Positions 40,455 through 49,899 are shown, counted from the first letter of the stretch. The stretch: DNA of 64,000 bases from Streptomyces caeruleatus (GCF_001514235.1 NZ_KQ948926.1:677861-741860); one strand, 5' to 3'. Notes: generated from the sequence alone by a model not told the origin. Translations and numbers: made by a program.

Positions 40455-41416
40455 GCCTGCTCGACGTCAGAGACCTCACTGTCACCTACCCCGGCGGGGC
40501 CGCCGCCGTGCGGGGCGTCGACCTGACGGTGGCGGCCGGGCAGAAACTCGGTATCGCGGGCGAGTCGGGCTGCGGGAAGTCCACGCTCGCCCTCGCGCTG
40601 CTGCGGCTGCTGCCGGCCGGGACGCGGATCGGCGGGCAGGTCCTGCTGGACGGCGAGGACGTCCTCACCATGAAGTGGGGCCGGGTGCGTGCGGTGCGCT
40701 GGGCCGGGGCGTCCATCGTGTTCCAGGGCGCGATGCACTCGCTCAACGCCGTCCACCGCGTCGGCGACCAGATCGCCGAGCCGATCCTGCTGCACCGCAA
40801 GGCCACCCCGGCGGGCGCCCGCAAGAGGACCGGCGAGCTCCTGGAGCAGGTGGGGCTGCCCGCGGCGCGGGCGTCGGCGTATCCGCACGAACTCTCCGGC
40901 GGCCAGCGTCAGCGCGTGATGATCGCCATGGCGCTCGCCTGCGACCCCCGGCTGATCGTCGCCGACGAGCCGACCACCGCCCTGGACGTGATGATCCAGG
41001 CGCAGATCCTGCGTCTCATCGAACAGCTCGTCGCGGAGCAGGAACTGGGCCTGATCGCGATCAGCCACGACCTGGCGGTCCTCGCCGACACCTGTGACCG
41101 GCTGGCGGTGATGTACGCCGGCCGGGTGGTCGAGGAGGGCCCGGCCCGCCAGGTCTACGAGGACGCCCGGCACCCCTACGGCAAGGCCCTGTCGGAGGCG
41201 TTCCCGAGGATCGGCGACCCGGCGTCGCGGTTCGCCCCGCGCGGCCTGCCCGGCGACCCACCCGACCCGTCCGCCGTGCCCTCCGGGTGCGCCTTCCACC
41301 CGCGCTGTCCGGTCGCCCTGGACTCCTGCGCGGTCGACGACCAGGAACTGCGCACGGCCGACGAGGACCGCCGGGCGGCCTGTGTGCACGTGAGCGCGAC
41401 AAGGAGCGGCCCATGA
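40451..41416 (+). CDS. ABC transporter ATPase, DppD/OppD type
   Basis: The product is 321 aa; start TTG 40451 overlaps the previous stop (TTGA). Walker A is GESGCGKST, the signature is LSGGQRQR, Walker B is [12 protein letters not shown] and the switch is ISHD. The C-terminal oligopeptide-transporter extension with [11 protein letters not shown] and two further Cys (an iron-sulfur or structural site in this family) is present. It energises the importer together with the second ATPase. Confidence 0.95.
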   Translation: MSLLDVRDLTVTYPGGAAAVRGVDLTVAAGQKLGIAGESGCGKSTLALALLRLLPAGTRIGGQVLLDGEDVLTMKWGRVRAVRWAGASIVFQGAMHSLNAVHRVGDQIAEPILLHRKATPAGARKRTGELLEQVGLPAARASAYPHELSGGQRQRVMIAMALACDPRLIVADEPTTALDVMIQAQILRLIEQLVAEQELGLIAISHDLAVLADTCDRLAVMYAGRVVEEGPARQVYEDARHPYGKALSEAFPRIGDPASRFAPRGLPGDPPDPSAVPSGCAFHPRCPVALDSCAVDDQELRTADEDRRAACVHVSATRSGP

Positions 41417-41598
41417 CCCTCTTGACGGCACAGTCCCCGCACGGCGCCGGAGCCAGCCCGGCCCCGGCCGACGACTCCGCCTACGGCAGGACGACGCCAC
41501 CCCGCGCCCCGCGCCCGTCGGCCCCATGGACACAGGACCGACCACCGGCCCCGCCGTACGCGCCGGGGGCAACGCAAGCCGCGAGGACCCGACCATGA
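41413..41598 (+). CDS. Small proline-rich ORF coupled at both ends (61 aa)
   Basis: The ATG at 41413 overlaps the stop of the first ATPase (ATGA), and its own stop overlaps the ATG of the second ATPase (ATGA). The first seven residues, MTLLTAQ, copy the start of the second ATPase (MTLLSAQ), and the DNA of 41413-41433 nearly repeats 41595-41615. The rest is rich in Pro, Ala and Arg with no domain. It may be a relic of a duplicated gene start that keeps translation coupled, or a real short peptide. Confidence 0.45.
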   Translation: MTLLTAQSPHGAGASPAPADDSAYGRTTPPRAPRPSAPWTQDRPPAPPYAPGATQAARTRP

Positions 41599-42572
41599 CC
41601 CTCCTGAGCGCACAGGCCCTGCACGTCACCTACCCCCGCCGCCACGGCAGCCCGCCCGCCCGTGCCGTGGACGGGGTCGAACTCGGCATCGGCGCCGGGG
41701 AGATCGTGGCCCTGGTCGGCGAATCGGGCTGCGGCAAGACGACGCTGGCGCGTGCTCTGCTGGGGCTGGAGCCGCCGACCGGCGGGCGGGTCGTCTTCGA
41801 CGGGGAGCCGCTGCGGTACTCGTCGCGGGCGCTGAAGGCGTACCGGCGGCGCGTCCAGCTGGTGCTCCAGGATCCGACGGGGTCGCTGAACCCACGGCAC
41901 ACGGTGTACGAGGCGGTGGCGGAGGGCCTGCGGATCCACGGCCACGGCGGCGACGAGCGCACGGCGGTCGCCGAGGCGCTGTCGCGGGCCGGTCTGCGGC
42001 CTGCGGAGCGCTTCTTCCTGCGGTATCCGCACGAGCTGTCCGGCGGGCAGCGCCAACGCGTGGTCATCGCGGGCGCGCTGGTCCTTCAACCCGAACTCCT
42101 CGTCGCCGACGAGCCGGTGGCCTCCCTGGACGCCTCCGTGCGCGGCGAGATCCTCGCCCTGCTGCTGCGGCTGCGCGCCGACCTCGGTCTGTCGGCGCTG
42201 GTCGTGACGCACGACCTGGGTCTCGCGTGGAACATCGCGGACCGGGTGGCGGTGATGTACCTGGGCCGGATCGTGGAGACGGGGGACGTGGAGCAGGTGC
42301 TCACGGCACCCCGGCACCCGTACACCCAGGCTCTGCTGTCGGTGCTGCCGGAGGCGCCGGGCGACCCGGTGGTGCTGACCGGCGAGCCCCCGGACCCGAC
42401 CCGGATCCCCGCCGGATGCCGTTTCCACGCCCGCTGCCAGGTGCTGGCGAGCGGGGAGGCGGAGCGCGCGGGCGTGGCGGACACCTGCCGGAACGAGGAC
42501 CCGGAGGTGCTCGGCGGCGACGCGCGGGCGCAGGTGGCGTGTCACTGGGCCCGGGCGCGGATCACCGCGTGA
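41595..42572 (+). CDS. ABC transporter ATPase, DppF/OppF type
   Basis: The product is 325 aa from ATG 41595, chosen because the ATPase fold starts at once (ALHVTYPRRHG). An in-frame ATG at 41526 would add 23 atypical residues. Walker A is GESGCGKTT, the Q-loop is LVLQDPTGSLNPRHT, the signature is LSGGQRQR, Walker B is LLVADEPVASLD, and the C-terminal PAGCRFHARC extension is present. It completes the five-gene importer. A strong hairpin terminator follows. Confidence 0.93.
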   Translation: MTLLSAQALHVTYPRRHGSPPARAVDGVELGIGAGEIVALVGESGCGKTTLARALLGLEPPTGGRVVFDGEPLRYSSRALKAYRRRVQLVLQDPTGSLNPRHTVYEAVAEGLRIHGHGGDERTAVAEALSRAGLRPAERFFLRYPHELSGGQRQRVVIAGALVLQPELLVADEPVASLDASVRGEILALLLRLRADLGLSALVVTHDLGLAWNIADRVAVMYLGRIVETGDVEQVLTAPRHPYTQALLSVLPEAPGDPVVLTGEPPDPTRIPAGCRFHARCQVLASGEAERAGVADTCRNEDPEVLGGDARAQVACHWARARITA

Positions 42573-42640
42573 GGCGCGCGGGAAGGGGGACGGACGTGGG
42601 GGCGGGAAGGGGGACGGACCCGGGGGCGGGAAAGGTGAAA

Positions 42641-42678
42641 GACCGGGGGCGGGAGAGTTCGCTCTCCCGCCCCCGGTC
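42641..42678. terminator. Bidirectional terminator with UUCG tetraloop
   Basis: A perfect 17-bp stem (42641-42657 with 42662-42678) closes on the loop TTCG. It lies between the converging ends of two ABC importer operons, so it can serve both. Confidence 0.92.
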
Positions 42679-42697
42679 TCCTGACGATTTCCGCCGG

Positions 42698-43843
42698 TCA
42701 GCCCTTCGAGACCGCCGTGTCACCGTCGGCGCTGTCCTCCAGGGCCTTCAGCCCCTGGTCCAGCACCACGTCCTCGCCCCGGTCCGCGATGGTCGGCTCC
42801 TCCGGGAAGTGGCACGCCGTCAGGTGCCCCGGCTTGCTGCCCTCGATACGGACCAGCGGCGGCTCCTGCGTCGCGCACTTGTCCTGCGCCTTCCAGCAGC
42901 GCGTACGGAACCGGCAGCCGGACGGCGGGCTGATCGGCGAGGGCACGTCGCCCGCGAGCCGGATCCGCTCCCGCTTGGCCGCGTCGATGTCCGCGTCCGG
43001 CACCGCCGACAGCAGCGCGTGCGTGTAGGGGTGACGGGGCCTGTTGTAGAGCGAGTCGCGGTCCGCGATCTCCACGACCTTGCCGAGGTACATCACCGCG
43101 ATGCGCTGCGAGAAGTGCCGCACGATCGCCAGGTCGTGGGCGATGAAGACGAACGCGATCCCCATCTCCCGCTGCACCTCCTGCAGCAGGTTCACCACCT
43201 GGGCCTGGATCGACACGTCGAGGGCCGAGACCGGCTCGTCCGCGATGATCAGCTTCGGCTGGAGCGCGACGGCGCGCGCGACACCGATGCGCTGGCGCTG
43301 ACCGCCGGAGAACTCGTGCGGGAAGCGGTTGTAGTGCTCGGGGTTGAGACCGACGATCTCCAGGAGCTCCCGGACCCGCTTCTCACGGCCGCCGGGCGGG
43401 TTGATCCCGTTGATCTCCATCGGGCCCGCGATGATCTTGCCGACCGTCTGCCGCGGGTTCAGCGAGGCGTACGGGTCCTGGAAGATCATCTGGATCTCGG
43501 ACCTGATCGGCGCCATCTGCGACCGGCTGGCGCGACTGATGTCCCGCCCCTTGTACTCGATGGTGCCCTCGGTCGGCTCGTACAGCCGGGTCAGCAGTCG
43601 CCCGGTCGTCGACTTGCCGCAGCCGGACTCGCCGACCAGGCCCAGGCTCTCGCCCGGGAAGACCTCCAGGTCGACGCCGTCGACGGCCTTGACGTGGCCG
43701 ACGGTGCGCCGGATCGGGAAGCCGCCCTTGATCGGGAAGTGTTTCTTCAGGCCGGTGACCCGAAGGAGCGGCGCGCTGTCCTCGTCCCGCTGCTGCGGGG
43801 TCGCGTCGGCGACCGCCGTGGTGGTGTTGCTGTTGTCGCTCAT
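42698..43843 (-). CDS. bldKE: ABC transporter ATPase (DppF/OppF type), probable BldKE
   Basis: The product is 381 aa. Motifs: GESGCGKST (Walker A), MIFQDPYASLNPRQTVG, FSGGQRQR (signature), LIIADEPVSALD (Walker B), IAHD (switch) and the oligopeptide-transporter tail PPSGCRFRTRC. It is the last gene of a leftward operon with order permease, lipoprotein, permease, ATPase, ATPase, as in bldK. The neighbours (typA, orphan lipoprotein, succinate dehydrogenase) also fit the S. coelicolor bldK region from memory. The gene name rests on this context rather than on sequence alignment. Confidence 0.8.
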   Translation of the reverse strand: MSDNSNTTTAVADATPQQRDEDSAPLLRVTGLKKHFPIKGGFPIRRTVGHVKAVDGVDLEVFPGESLGLVGESGCGKSTTGRLLTRLYEPTEGTIEYKGRDISRASRSQMAPIRSEIQMIFQDPYASLNPRQTVGKIIAGPMEINGINPPGGREKRVRELLEIVGLNPEHYNRFPHEFSGGQRQRIGVARAVALQPKLIIADEPVSALDVSIQAQVVNLLQEVQREMGIAFVFIAHDLAIVRHFSQRIAVMYLGKVVEIADRDSLYNRPRHPYTHALLSAVPDADIDAAKRERIRLAGDVPSPISPPSGCRFRTRCWKAQDKCATQEPPLVRIEGSKPGHLTACHFPEEPTIADRGEDVVLDQGLKALEDSADGDTAVSKG

Positions 43844-43868
43844 GGTGATGCCCCAGTCCCGGTTTGGC

Positions 43869-44930
43869 TCAGCCCAGCCGGGGCTGAATCGTCTCGATGA
43901 ACAGCTGCTGTCGCTGATCCCCCGTCAGATGGCACGCGGCTGCGCGCCCCTGGGCGAGCAGCGGCCGCTCGCTGGAGCAACGGCCACCGGACACGTCCTC
44001 GGTGAACGCGCACCGCGGGTGGAAGGCGCAGCCCGAGGGCGGGTTGAGCAGCGAGGGCGGCGATCCGGGGATCGGCACCAGCGGCTCGTCGACATCGGAG
44101 GTGAGCCTCGGCATCGACCCCAGCAAGCCCCAGGTGTACGGGTGCTGAGGCGACTTGAGCACCTCGCGGACCGTGCCCCGCTCGACCGCCCGGCCCGCGT
44201 ACATCACCAGGATGTCGTCGGCCATGTTGGCGACCACGCCGAGGTCGTGGGTGATCATGATGATCGCGGAGCCGAACTCCTGCTGGAGGTCCTTGAGCAG
44301 GTCGAGGATCTGCGCCTGCACCGTCACGTCGAGCGCCGTGGTGGGCTCGTCGGCGATGAGCAGGTCCGGGTCGCAGGCGAGCGCCATCGCGATCATGGCG
44401 CGCTGGCGCATACCGCCGGAGAACTGGTGCGGGTAGTCGTCGACCCGCTGCTGCGGGTGCGGGATGCCGACCTTCTCCAGCAGATCGATGGCGCGCACCC
44501 GGGCGTCCCGCTTGGAGGCGCCGGTGTGCTTCATGAACGGCTCGCCGATCTGCCGGCCGACCGTGTAGTACGGCGACAGCGCGGTCAGCGCGTCCTGGAA
44601 GATCATCGCCATCTTCTTGCCGCGCAGCGACTCCAGCTGCTTCTCGCCGGCGTCGGTCAGCTCCTGGCCGTCCAGCGTGATCGAGCCGTCGATGGCGGTG
44701 TTCTTGCGGTTGTGCAGGCCGAGTACGGCGAGGTTGGTCACCGACTTGCCGGACCCGGACTCACCGACGATACCGAGGGTCTTGCCGCGCTCCAGGTCGA
44801 AGGAGAGCCCGTCCACCGCCTTGACGACGCCGTCCTCGGTGGAGAAGTGGACCTTGAGGTCACGTACCGAGAGGAAGGCCCGCTCCGCGGCGGTGGCCGC
44901 GGCCTCTTCGGGCTTGGTCTGAGTGGTCAC
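43869..44930 (-). CDS. bldKD: ABC transporter ATPase (DppD/OppD type), probable BldKD
   Basis: The product is 353 aa; GTG 44930 follows GGAG, and the longer ATG form at 44990 would overlap the permease gene. Motifs: GESGSGKSV (Walker A), FSGGMRQR (signature), [12 protein letters not shown] (Walker B), ITHD and the tail [11 protein letters not shown]. It is paired with the following ATPase (25-base gap) and follows the permease by 10 bases. In bldK-type systems the transporter imports an oligopeptide signal needed for aerial growth; assignment here is by gene order. Confidence 0.82.
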   Translation of the reverse strand: MTTQTKPEEAAATAAERAFLSVRDLKVHFSTEDGVVKAVDGLSFDLERGKTLGIVGESGSGKSVTNLAVLGLHNRKNTAIDGSITLDGQELTDAGEKQLESLRGKKMAMIFQDALTALSPYYTVGRQIGEPFMKHTGASKRDARVRAIDLLEKVGIPHPQQRVDDYPHQFSGGMRQRAMIAMALACDPDLLIADEPTTALDVTVQAQILDLLKDLQQEFGSAIIMITHDLGVVANMADDILVMYAGRAVERGTVREVLKSPQHPYTWGLLGSMPRLTSDVDEPLVPIPGSPPSLLNPPSGCAFHPRCAFTEDVSGGRCSSERPLLAQGRAAACHLTGDQRQQLFIETIQPRLG

Positions 44931-44940
44931 GGTGGTTCTC

Positions 44941-45918
44941 CTAGGACAGACGCACGCGCGGGTCGATGACGGCGTACAGGGCGTCCACAATCAGGTTGAA
45001 GACGATGATGAGCGCGGCGCTGATCAGCATGACGCCCATCAGCATCGGCAGGTCCTTGTCGGTGACTGACTTCAGCGCGAGCCGGCCGAGACCGGCCAGA
45101 CCGAACGTCAGCTCCGTCACCATGCCGCCCGCCAGCAGGGAGGACAGGTCGATGCCGAGGATGGTGACGATGGGGATGAGCGAGCCCCGCCAGGCGTAGC
45201 GGAAGAACACGAAGTTGGCCGACATGCCCTTGGCGCGGGCCGCCTTCACGTGTTCTTCCTGTAGTTGCTCGATCATCGAGGAGCGGCTCATACGGGTGTA
45301 GTTGGCCGTGAAGATGGTCGCCATCACCACCCAGGGGATCAACAGGCCCATGAACCAGCCGCCGAGGTCCTCGGAGAACGGCACGTACTTCGGCTTCTCG
45401 AGCCAGCCGGTGCTGTAGACCAGGGCGAGCAAAACCAGCGGGCCGAGGAAGTAGATCTGCATCGAGCTGATGACCAGCGAGGCCGAGCTGAACGTCTTGT
45501 CCAGCCAGGTACCACGGTACTTGGCGGCAAGGAGACCGGTGCCGAGGCCGACCACGAGGAAGACCAGCAGGCTGCCGACGGTCAGCGAGAGGGTCAGCGG
45601 GAAGCGGTCGAGGATCGTGTCCCAGACGTTCTGGTTGTTGGCGAAGGAGACACCGAAGCAGGGGGCGGCGCAGTGGCCGACGGCGAAGTCCCGGCCGGCG
45701 AAGATGCCGACGAGGAAGTTCCAGTACTGCACCGGGACGGGCGAGTCGAGGCCGAGGTTCTTGTGGATGATCGCCAACGCGTCCGGAGTGCAGTTCTTGC
45801 CACAGGCCAGCAGGGCCGGGTCCTGCGGGATGGCGAAGAACATGAAGAACGTGAACGCGCTGATCAACAGCAGGATCAGCGCCGCGCCGAAGGTCCGGCG
45901 AATGAGGAATTGAAGCAT
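44941..45918 (-). CDS. bldKC: ABC transporter permease (DppB/OppB type), probable BldKC
   Basis: The product is 325 aa. It begins MLQFLIRRTFGAALILLLIS, typical of DppB-type permeases, and has six membrane segments. A long extracytoplasmic loop between helices 1 and 2 (QDPALLACGKNCTPDAL ... FAVGHCAAPCFGV) contains four Cys that could form disulfides. The EAA loop is HVKAARAKGMSANFVFFRYA. The start lies about 110 bases after the lipoprotein gene, with a hairpin in the gap. Confidence 0.87.
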   Translation of the reverse strand: MLQFLIRRTFGAALILLLISAFTFFMFFAIPQDPALLACGKNCTPDALAIIHKNLGLDSPVPVQYWNFLVGIFAGRDFAVGHCAAPCFGVSFANNQNVWDTILDRFPLTLSLTVGSLLVFLVVGLGTGLLAAKYRGTWLDKTFSSASLVISSMQIYFLGPLVLLALVYSTGWLEKPKYVPFSEDLGGWFMGLLIPWVVMATIFTANYTRMSRSSMIEQLQEEHVKAARAKGMSANFVFFRYAWRGSLIPIVTILGIDLSSLLAGGMVTELTFGLAGLGRLALKSVTDKDLPMLMGVMLISAALIIVFNLIVDALYAVIDPRVRLS

Positions 45919-45977
45919 GGCAGGCAGCTGCTCTCAGGACGGCGGCAGTCGATGGTGAGGTCTGGAAGATCCGGGCC

Positions 45978-46013
45978 CCGGTGGTGGGCGCTCCGCCACG
46001 CGCCCACCACCGG
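45978..46013. promoter_or_regulatory. Intercistronic hairpin between lipoprotein and permease genes
   Basis: A perfect 13-bp stem (45978-45990 with 46001-46013) has a 10-base loop. It lies directly after the lipoprotein stop on the leftward transcript and has no T-run. Such hairpins often stabilise the upstream message or partly stop transcription, so that more binding protein than permease is made. Confidence 0.7.
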
Positions 46014-46030
46014 TTTCCCGACGAACCGGG

Positions 46031-47827
46031 TTACTTCTTGAGGAAGATCCGGGTGACGTCCACGTAGCTCGAGTCGGAGCTGTAGCGGATGCCGCCGATG
46101 TTCGAACCGAAGATCTGGAAGACCTTGGTGTAGTAGATCGGGGCGGCCGGGTTGACCTTCTCGGTGATGTACTTGTTCAGCGCGTCCCAGGCCTTGGTGG
46201 CCTCAGCGATGTCCGTGATCTTCACGATGCGCGCGATCTCGGAGTTGACGTGCGGGTCGTTGATGTGCGAGTAGTTCGACGAACCGTCCTGGATCTGCGT
46301 GCCGTCGTACACCGGCGGGAAGACCGTGGAGGCGGACGGCCAGTCCTGGCCCCAGCCGGTCATGTACAGGTCGTAGCCGTTCTTGACCTTGCCGACCTGC
46401 TCGTACCAGGTGGCGGAGTCGATCTCCTTCTTCTGGATGTCGAGGCCGATCTTCTCCAGAGCGTCGGCGATCAGAACCGCCTGCTGCTGCCGGACCGGGG
46501 TGTTGCCGTAGGCGTAGACGAGCTTCTTGCCCTTGAAGCCGCCTTCCTCGATCAGCTTCTTGGCGGCCGCGATGTCACCGTTGGGCTTCTTGGCCCGGTT
46601 GAACGGGTCGTACTTCTCGTCGTAGCCCGGAGTGGTGGGCGACATCAGGGAGTTGGCCGCCTCGCCGCCGTACGCGCCACCGTCGGCCTTGAAGACCGAG
46701 GTGGCCGGCAGTGCCAGGGTGATGGCGTCGCGGAGCTTCTTGTCCTTGACGCGGTCCAGGTTGAAGTTGAGCTGCCACACGTAGGGCGCGTAGCCCTGGA
46801 TGGTGCGCTTCATGGCGGCCTTGTCGCTCACCACCTTCTGCAGCTGGGTGGTGGCGACCTGACCGGTGAACATCATCGTGTTCTTGGCGTCACCCTGGTC
46901 GGCGAGGAGGGTCTTGGTCTGGTCCTCGTCGTCGTGGTTCATCTCGATGTTGAAGCCGTCGACGTACTGGTGACGCACCGAGTCGGACTTCGGGTCCCAC
47001 TGGTCGTTCTTGACGAGCTTCATCGACTTGCCCGGCTTGAAGTCGGCGATCTTGTACGGGCCGGCCGCGACGGGGGCGTTGTCGTACTTCTCCTTGGTGT
47101 CCGTCTCCTCCGGGACGACGCTGTAACCGGGCATGGTCAGCATCTGCGGAAGGTCGGGCTGCGCGTCCTTGAAGTGGAAGACGATCGTCTTGTCGTCCGG
47201 CGTCTCCAGGACGCTGTCCGGCAGGTGCTTGCCCTTGTCCGGACCCGCGTAGGCCTTGCGGTAGGTGGTGCCGGCACCGGACAGCCACTGCTGGAGGTAG
47301 GTCGGGCCGTCGGTGATGTACGACGCGTACAGGCGCTCGACCGTGTGACGGATGTCCGCCGAGTTGATCGGGTTGCCGTTGGCGTCCTTCAGGCCGGACT
47401 TCAGGGTGTACGTCCAGGTCTTGCCGCCGTCGGAGGCCTTGCCGGCGTCGGTGGCGAGGTCGCCCACGACGGTCAGGTTGCCCTGGTCGTCCTCGGAGTA
47501 CTGGGTCAGACCGCGGAAGATGAGGCGGCTGAGCAGCTTGCCGTCCGAGACGTAGATCTGGCCCGGGTCCAGGTGCGAGAAGTCCGCCTCCTGGTAGACG
47601 TTCGCGGTGCCGCCCGCCTTGGCACCGGGAACCTCGGGAGCGGGGCCGGTGGACGCCTTGGCATCGCCGATCTGCACCGGCTTGGACTGCGCCTTGGCGT
47701 CCTCCTTCTTCTTGCTGTTGTCCTGAGCCGCGTTGTCGCTGCCGCCGCCGCAGGCGGTGAGGGTCAGGGCGCCGGCTGCCACCGCGACGAGCGCGGCCGT
47801 CGTGGTGCGGTTACGGAAGATGCTCAT
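46031..47827 (-). CDS. bldKB: Oligopeptide-binding lipoprotein, probable BldKB
   Basis: The product is 598 aa. ATG 47827 gives a lipoprotein signal (RNRTTTAALVAVAAGALTLTAC) with lipobox LTAC, then a Gly/Ser/Asp linker and a charged KKKEDAKAQSK stretch. The family-5 binding domain follows, with GNLTVVGDLATDAGKASDGG and KLRDAITLALPA. It is anchored outside the membrane by lipid and hands peptides to the two permeases. The position in the operon fits BldKB, the binding protein for the extracellular morphogenetic peptide; this identity is from context. Confidence 0.85.
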   Translation of the reverse strand: MSIFRNRTTTAALVAVAAGALTLTACGGGSDNAAQDNSKKKEDAKAQSKPVQIGDAKASTGPAPEVPGAKAGGTANVYQEADFSHLDPGQIYVSDGKLLSRLIFRGLTQYSEDDQGNLTVVGDLATDAGKASDGGKTWTYTLKSGLKDANGNPINSADIRHTVERLYASYITDGPTYLQQWLSGAGTTYRKAYAGPDKGKHLPDSVLETPDDKTIVFHFKDAQPDLPQMLTMPGYSVVPEETDTKEKYDNAPVAAGPYKIADFKPGKSMKLVKNDQWDPKSDSVRHQYVDGFNIEMNHDDEDQTKTLLADQGDAKNTMMFTGQVATTQLQKVVSDKAAMKRTIQGYAPYVWQLNFNLDRVKDKKLRDAITLALPATSVFKADGGAYGGEAANSLMSPTTPGYDEKYDPFNRAKKPNGDIAAAKKLIEEGGFKGKKLVYAYGNTPVRQQQAVLIADALEKIGLDIQKKEIDSATWYEQVGKVKNGYDLYMTGWGQDWPSASTVFPPVYDGTQIQDGSSNYSHINDPHVNSEIARIVKITDIAEATKAWDALNKYITEKVNPAAPIYYTKVFQIFGSNIGGIRYSSDSSYVDVTRIFLKK

Positions 47828-47946
47828 GGAGTTGAATCCACCTGCCTGTGAGTAGTGAGCATTGCTGGTAGCTGGCCGGAGCCGGGCCGTGGGGACCGAG
47901 GCCGACGTGGGCAAGAGCGTGTGGCCTGCCCGTGCGTGGGGGGCTC

Positions 47947-48978
47947 TCAGCGACCGGTCTTGGGATCGAAGGCGTCCCGGACCGAGTCACCGAGGAGGTT
48001 GAAGGCCACGACGAAGACCACCATGGCCACGCCGGGGAAGAGCATGTAGTACGGGTCCTGCTCGACGATGTCGGCGCCGATGGCGAACATCCGCCCCCAG
48101 TCCGGGGTGGGTTCGACGTAGCCCACTCCCACGAAGGAGAGGAAGGCGATGCTCAGGATGGTGCTCGGCAGCGTGAGCGTGGCCTGCACCAGCACCGGGG
48201 TGACGATGTTGGGCAGCAGCTCCTTGCGGATGATCCGCCAGGGCGAGGCCCCGGAGATCCGTGCCGCCTCGATGAACTCCCGGTCGCGCAGCGACAGGGT
48301 GGCGGCCCGGATGAGCCGCGCCATGCTCATCCAGCCCAGGAAGGACAGGACGATGATGATCGCGCAGGTGCGCACGTAGGTGGGCGTCTCCTCGTCCGGT
48401 GCGACGAAGACCGTGGTGATGACGGGCATCGCGGCGACGAAGAAGAGCTGGTTGGGCAGGGCCATGAAGAAGTCGGTGATGCGGCCGAGCCAGTAGTCGG
48501 TCTTGCCGCCGAAGTAGCCGCCGGCGAGGCCGATCAGCACACCCACCACGGTCATCAGCACCGTCGCGGCCAGCGCCGTGAACATCGACGTCCGCATGCC
48601 GTAGAGCAACTGCGTGAAGACGTCGCGGCCGAGGACCGGCTCGATGCCGAACCAGAACTCCCCGTTCATGCCACCGGCGGGCCCCGCCGGCATGGTGAAC
48701 ATGTCCAGGAGTTCCGGCCGATCCTGCCCGTAGAGGGTGTACGGGTCCTTGCCGTACACCTTGGAGATCAGCGGCGCCGCTGCCGCGATCGTGAAGAAGA
48801 ACAGGACGACGACGGCGGAGACCACACCGGTTCGGTCGCGCTTGAAGCGGCCCCACATCAACTGCCCGGGGCTGCGTCCCTCAAGCTTCTTCGACTCCTT
48901 GGCGTCGCTCTGGGGCGCGCTCTCCTTGTCCACGAGGGAAGGGGTTTCAGCACCCTCGAGCTCGATTGGACTCGTCAT
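47947..48978 (-). CDS. bldKA: ABC transporter permease (DppC/OppC type), probable BldKA
   Basis: The product is 343 aa. It has a cytoplasmic N-terminal tail of about 45 charged residues, then a first helix (TGVVSAVVVLFFFTIAAAAP), FGIEPVLGRDVFTQLLYG (the DppC signature with GRDVF), the EAA loop FIEAARISGASPWRIIRKEL and ILSIAFLSFVGVGY. It is the first gene of the leftward importer operon; a spacer of over 900 bases lies upstream. Divergence from a standard DppC is slight. Confidence 0.85.
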   Translation of the reverse strand: MTSPIELEGAETPSLVDKESAPQSDAKESKKLEGRSPGQLMWGRFKRDRTGVVSAVVVLFFFTIAAAAPLISKVYGKDPYTLYGQDRPELLDMFTMPAGPAGGMNGEFWFGIEPVLGRDVFTQLLYGMRTSMFTALAATVLMTVVGVLIGLAGGYFGGKTDYWLGRITDFFMALPNQLFFVAAMPVITTVFVAPDEETPTYVRTCAIIIVLSFLGWMSMARLIRAATLSLRDREFIEAARISGASPWRIIRKELLPNIVTPVLVQATLTLPSTILSIAFLSFVGVGYVEPTPDWGRMFAIGADIVEQDPYYMLFPGVAMVVFVVAFNLLGDSVRDAFDPKTGR

Positions 48979-49147
48979 GATTCGTCCGTTTCACAGATGT
49001 TGGAGGTCGTCTGCACTGCACAGTGCCCGACGGCCTTCGCACGGCGTACATCTTTCGCAGCGCGCGAGGAGAACAACAACGGTTGGGGGTGAACCCCCTG
49101 AGGAACCCTGGCTGGCGATCGGAACCGACCGCCGACGGAACGTACCG

Positions 49148-49270
49148 TCAGGGCAGTTCGCGTCGCCTGGCCGCGGCCACAACCGCCGCGACGGGACTCC
49201 ACGCACCCGCGGGGCCTACATCTGCCATCCGGGACGACGTGACCCATATGGCGCTTGTGGCACCTCGCAT
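49148..49270 (-). pseudogene. Possible 5' remnant of an oligopeptide-binding lipoprotein gene (40-aa ORF)
   Basis: The leftward ATG at 49270 has a very strong ribosome site (GAGGAGGA, five bases upstream). The product begins MRGATSAIWV, which from memory resembles the MRGAKSAKWV start of Streptomyces family-5 oligopeptide-binding lipoproteins. The frame then loses likeness and stops after 40 codons. It may be the beginning of a lost lipoprotein gene left upstream of the importer, or a short leader peptide. Confidence 0.4.
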
Positions 49271-49827
49271 GGGTTCCTCCTCATGAATCCGCTGGTTCAC
49301 TGCAAAGGGGCAGCGCGCGACACGTCCGGGCCCGTCTCCGGTGCCCAGGTTCGCCAGGTGCCCCCACGCTCGCGAGTCGGCGCCCCGTCAGCGCGTGACC
49401 CGTTCTTCCGAGCTCTACGCGCCTAACTATCTGCTATCGGCCAGGGGACGAACCACACTCTCGAGGTCTCGGTTCGATCACAGATAGGGGCTAGGTCTTC
49501 CAAAACCCGGACAAAGGGTTTGGTGAGAGATCGCTGCGAAACGGACTTGTTACACATCTACCGGGGGGAGGTGTCCGTTTACCGGACGTTCTACGCCGGA
49601 AAAACGGTTGCCAGTCGCGCACTCTCGGTGCAGGGTGCCCTGCCGGGCCGTGTCGTGCTCAACACGCTTGACGTAAAGCGTCGAGGGACCGTCAGGCGCG
49701 TTGCTTCCGGGCAGGTTAATAGGATTCGACCCGCTCAACGGCCTCTCGCAACAGATTCAAGGGTTTTCCCTACGCCCCTTCGCGCGCCGCCGCGGTCCGC
49801 CGCGCCCCCTCTCACATCCCACGCAAA

Positions 49828-49866
49828 ACGGCACCGGGCACCCGCTGGCGGGGTGCCCGGTGCCGT
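49828..49866 (-). terminator. Intrinsic terminator of typA
   Basis: A 16-bp perfect stem (49828-49843 with 49851-49866) and 7-base loop lie 34 bases beyond the typA stop. On the leftward strand the stem is followed by TTTTGCG. Confidence 0.9.
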
Positions 49867-49899
49867 CCTGAGCGTGGATCAGCCGTGCTCGGCGCGTCC

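Larger units (their letters stand above)
48979..49899. other. Long spacer between typA and the bldK-like operon
   Basis: About 920 bases with no convincing full gene. It contains a possible lipoprotein 5' fossil (49148-49270), a less GC-rich stretch at about 49430-49720, a small hairpin at 49500-49523 (CCAAAACCC/GGGTTTGG) and the typA terminator (49828-49866). The bldK promoter or promoters should lie in its left half. Open frames here have no ribosome sites or family resemblance apart from the fossil. Confidence 0.6.

Noticed and set aside
41526..41594. Upstream start for the second ATPase (adding 23 residues)
   Set aside because: The extra residues do not belong to the ATPase fold, and ATG 41595 overlaps the preceding stop in the same way as other genes of the operon.
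48975..49247. 90-aa leftward frame directly before the permease gene
   Set aside because: Basic, low-complexity translation without a ribosome site; a different frame of the same strand has the stronger start at 49270.
49430..49720. Possible tRNA or small RNA in the typA-bldK spacer
   Set aside because: No cloverleaf or known RNA family could be drawn; only one weak hairpin was found, so it is described as a spacer.
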